Assembly: GCA_002361775.1 (NCBI GenBank)
Contig: DETV01000066.1
Coordinates: forward strand, 1 to 15,315
Direction: 5' to 3'
DNA: 15,315 nt
DNA from: Eubacterium sp. UBA3279
Lineage (GTDB): Bacteria; Bacillota; Clostridia; Lachnospirales; Lachnospiraceae
Shown here: positions 15,153 to 15,315 of the stretch, in pieces
Position numbering within the stretch: the stretch's first letter is position 1
Layout of the letters: every line of letters starts with the position of its first letter
Program-made: the position numbers and the translations under genes
The notes under the pieces: generated by a model
Databases searched by the model: none
Told to the model about the DNA's origin: nothing
Seen by the model: only the letters and a program-made list of their open reading frames with translations

Positions 15153-15315
15153 ATGTTTTATATTGAGAAAGCAGCAATTGATTATTTACCTCAGCCACAG
15201 GGAGCTACAGGTCATCCACAGTTTTTGTGAGTCATGAAATCTGATAAACAGAATGGAAAGCAGACTTTATTTCGGCAGAGACAGAAAAAAATGCAGACAG
15301 CCGTTTTTAGCGGCC
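15153..15315 (+). pseudogene. Start of a gene with in-frame TGA, possibly alpha-L-rhamnosidase (partial)
   Basis: AAAGGAGG (15135-15142) lies 10 bases before ATG 15153. The frame reads MFYIEKAAIDYLPQPQGATG then HPQFL, meets TGA (15228-15230) at codon 26, and stays open to the window edge (VMKSDKQNGKQTLFRQRQ and on). Bacterial alpha-L-rhamnosidases often begin with a block like PRFSW.L.SD....QTAY. Here PQFL-stop-VMKSDKQNGKQTLF would match it if the TGA were TGG (Trp). A cupin-AraC regulator next door fits a glycoside hydrolase. Alternatives: a real 25-residue leader peptide followed by a coupled gene starting at ATG 15234, or an unrelated protein. Only about 53 codons are visible. Confidence 0.38.

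Noticed and set aside
1..15315. CRISPR arrays, tRNA or rRNA genes, insertion sequences
   Set aside because: No regularly spaced repeats, cloverleaf-like sequence or transposase motifs were seen on either strand.

Overview
The window reads as a chromosomal segment of a low-to-moderate GC Clostridia, most likely a Lachnospiraceae-type gut Firmicute. The grounds are strong AGGAGG-type ribosome binding sites, all genes on one strand, a radical SAM / DUF2344 / RNase G housekeeping block typical of that group, and a peptide-maturation locus of the clostridial CLI_3235 type. Family names below come from recognising protein motifs by eye; no database search was possible.

Positions 1-8760 hold a ribosomally made, modified-peptide (RiPP) locus. 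A 56-residue Cys-rich precursor (33-203) is followed by a strong terminator (269-300). Then come a solute-binding lipoprotein (351-1961), a CcpM-type radical SAM/SPASM maturase (1994-3397), a TIGR04066-like maturation protein (3394-4440), an acyl-carrier-related protein (4456-4707), a MalG-type permease (4744-5616), a small membrane-anchored protein resembling the C-terminal domain of efflux adaptors (5628-6014), a subtilisin-like protein with an extra C-terminal domain (6018-7061), and an ABC exporter half-transporter (7097-8760). The expected flow is precursor, then radical SAM modification, then leader cleavage, then export.

Two of these genes are broken in the sequence as given. The maturase has an in-frame TAA at codon 88, five codons before its CxxxCxxC cluster. 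The exporter has a one-base frameshift in an A7 run near its start. The rest of both reading frames is clean, so the lesions are recent, are bypassed, or are errors in the sequence.

Positions 8761-9238 form a junction: a terminator-like hairpin and a 60-residue excisionase-type helix-turn-helix protein. A near-consensus sigma-A promoter (9242-9270) then drives a tightly packed operon: a TIGR03960-type B12-binding radical SAM protein, a TIGR03936-type DUF2344 partner, an RNase E/G family ribonuclease and a CPBP membrane protease. An AraC regulator follows 7 bases later.

The right edge (15153-15315) has a well-placed ribosome binding site and the start of a reading frame with an in-frame TGA at codon 26. 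It weakly resembles the N-terminus of bacterial alpha-L-rhamnosidases, a common target of AraC regulators with a cupin domain.
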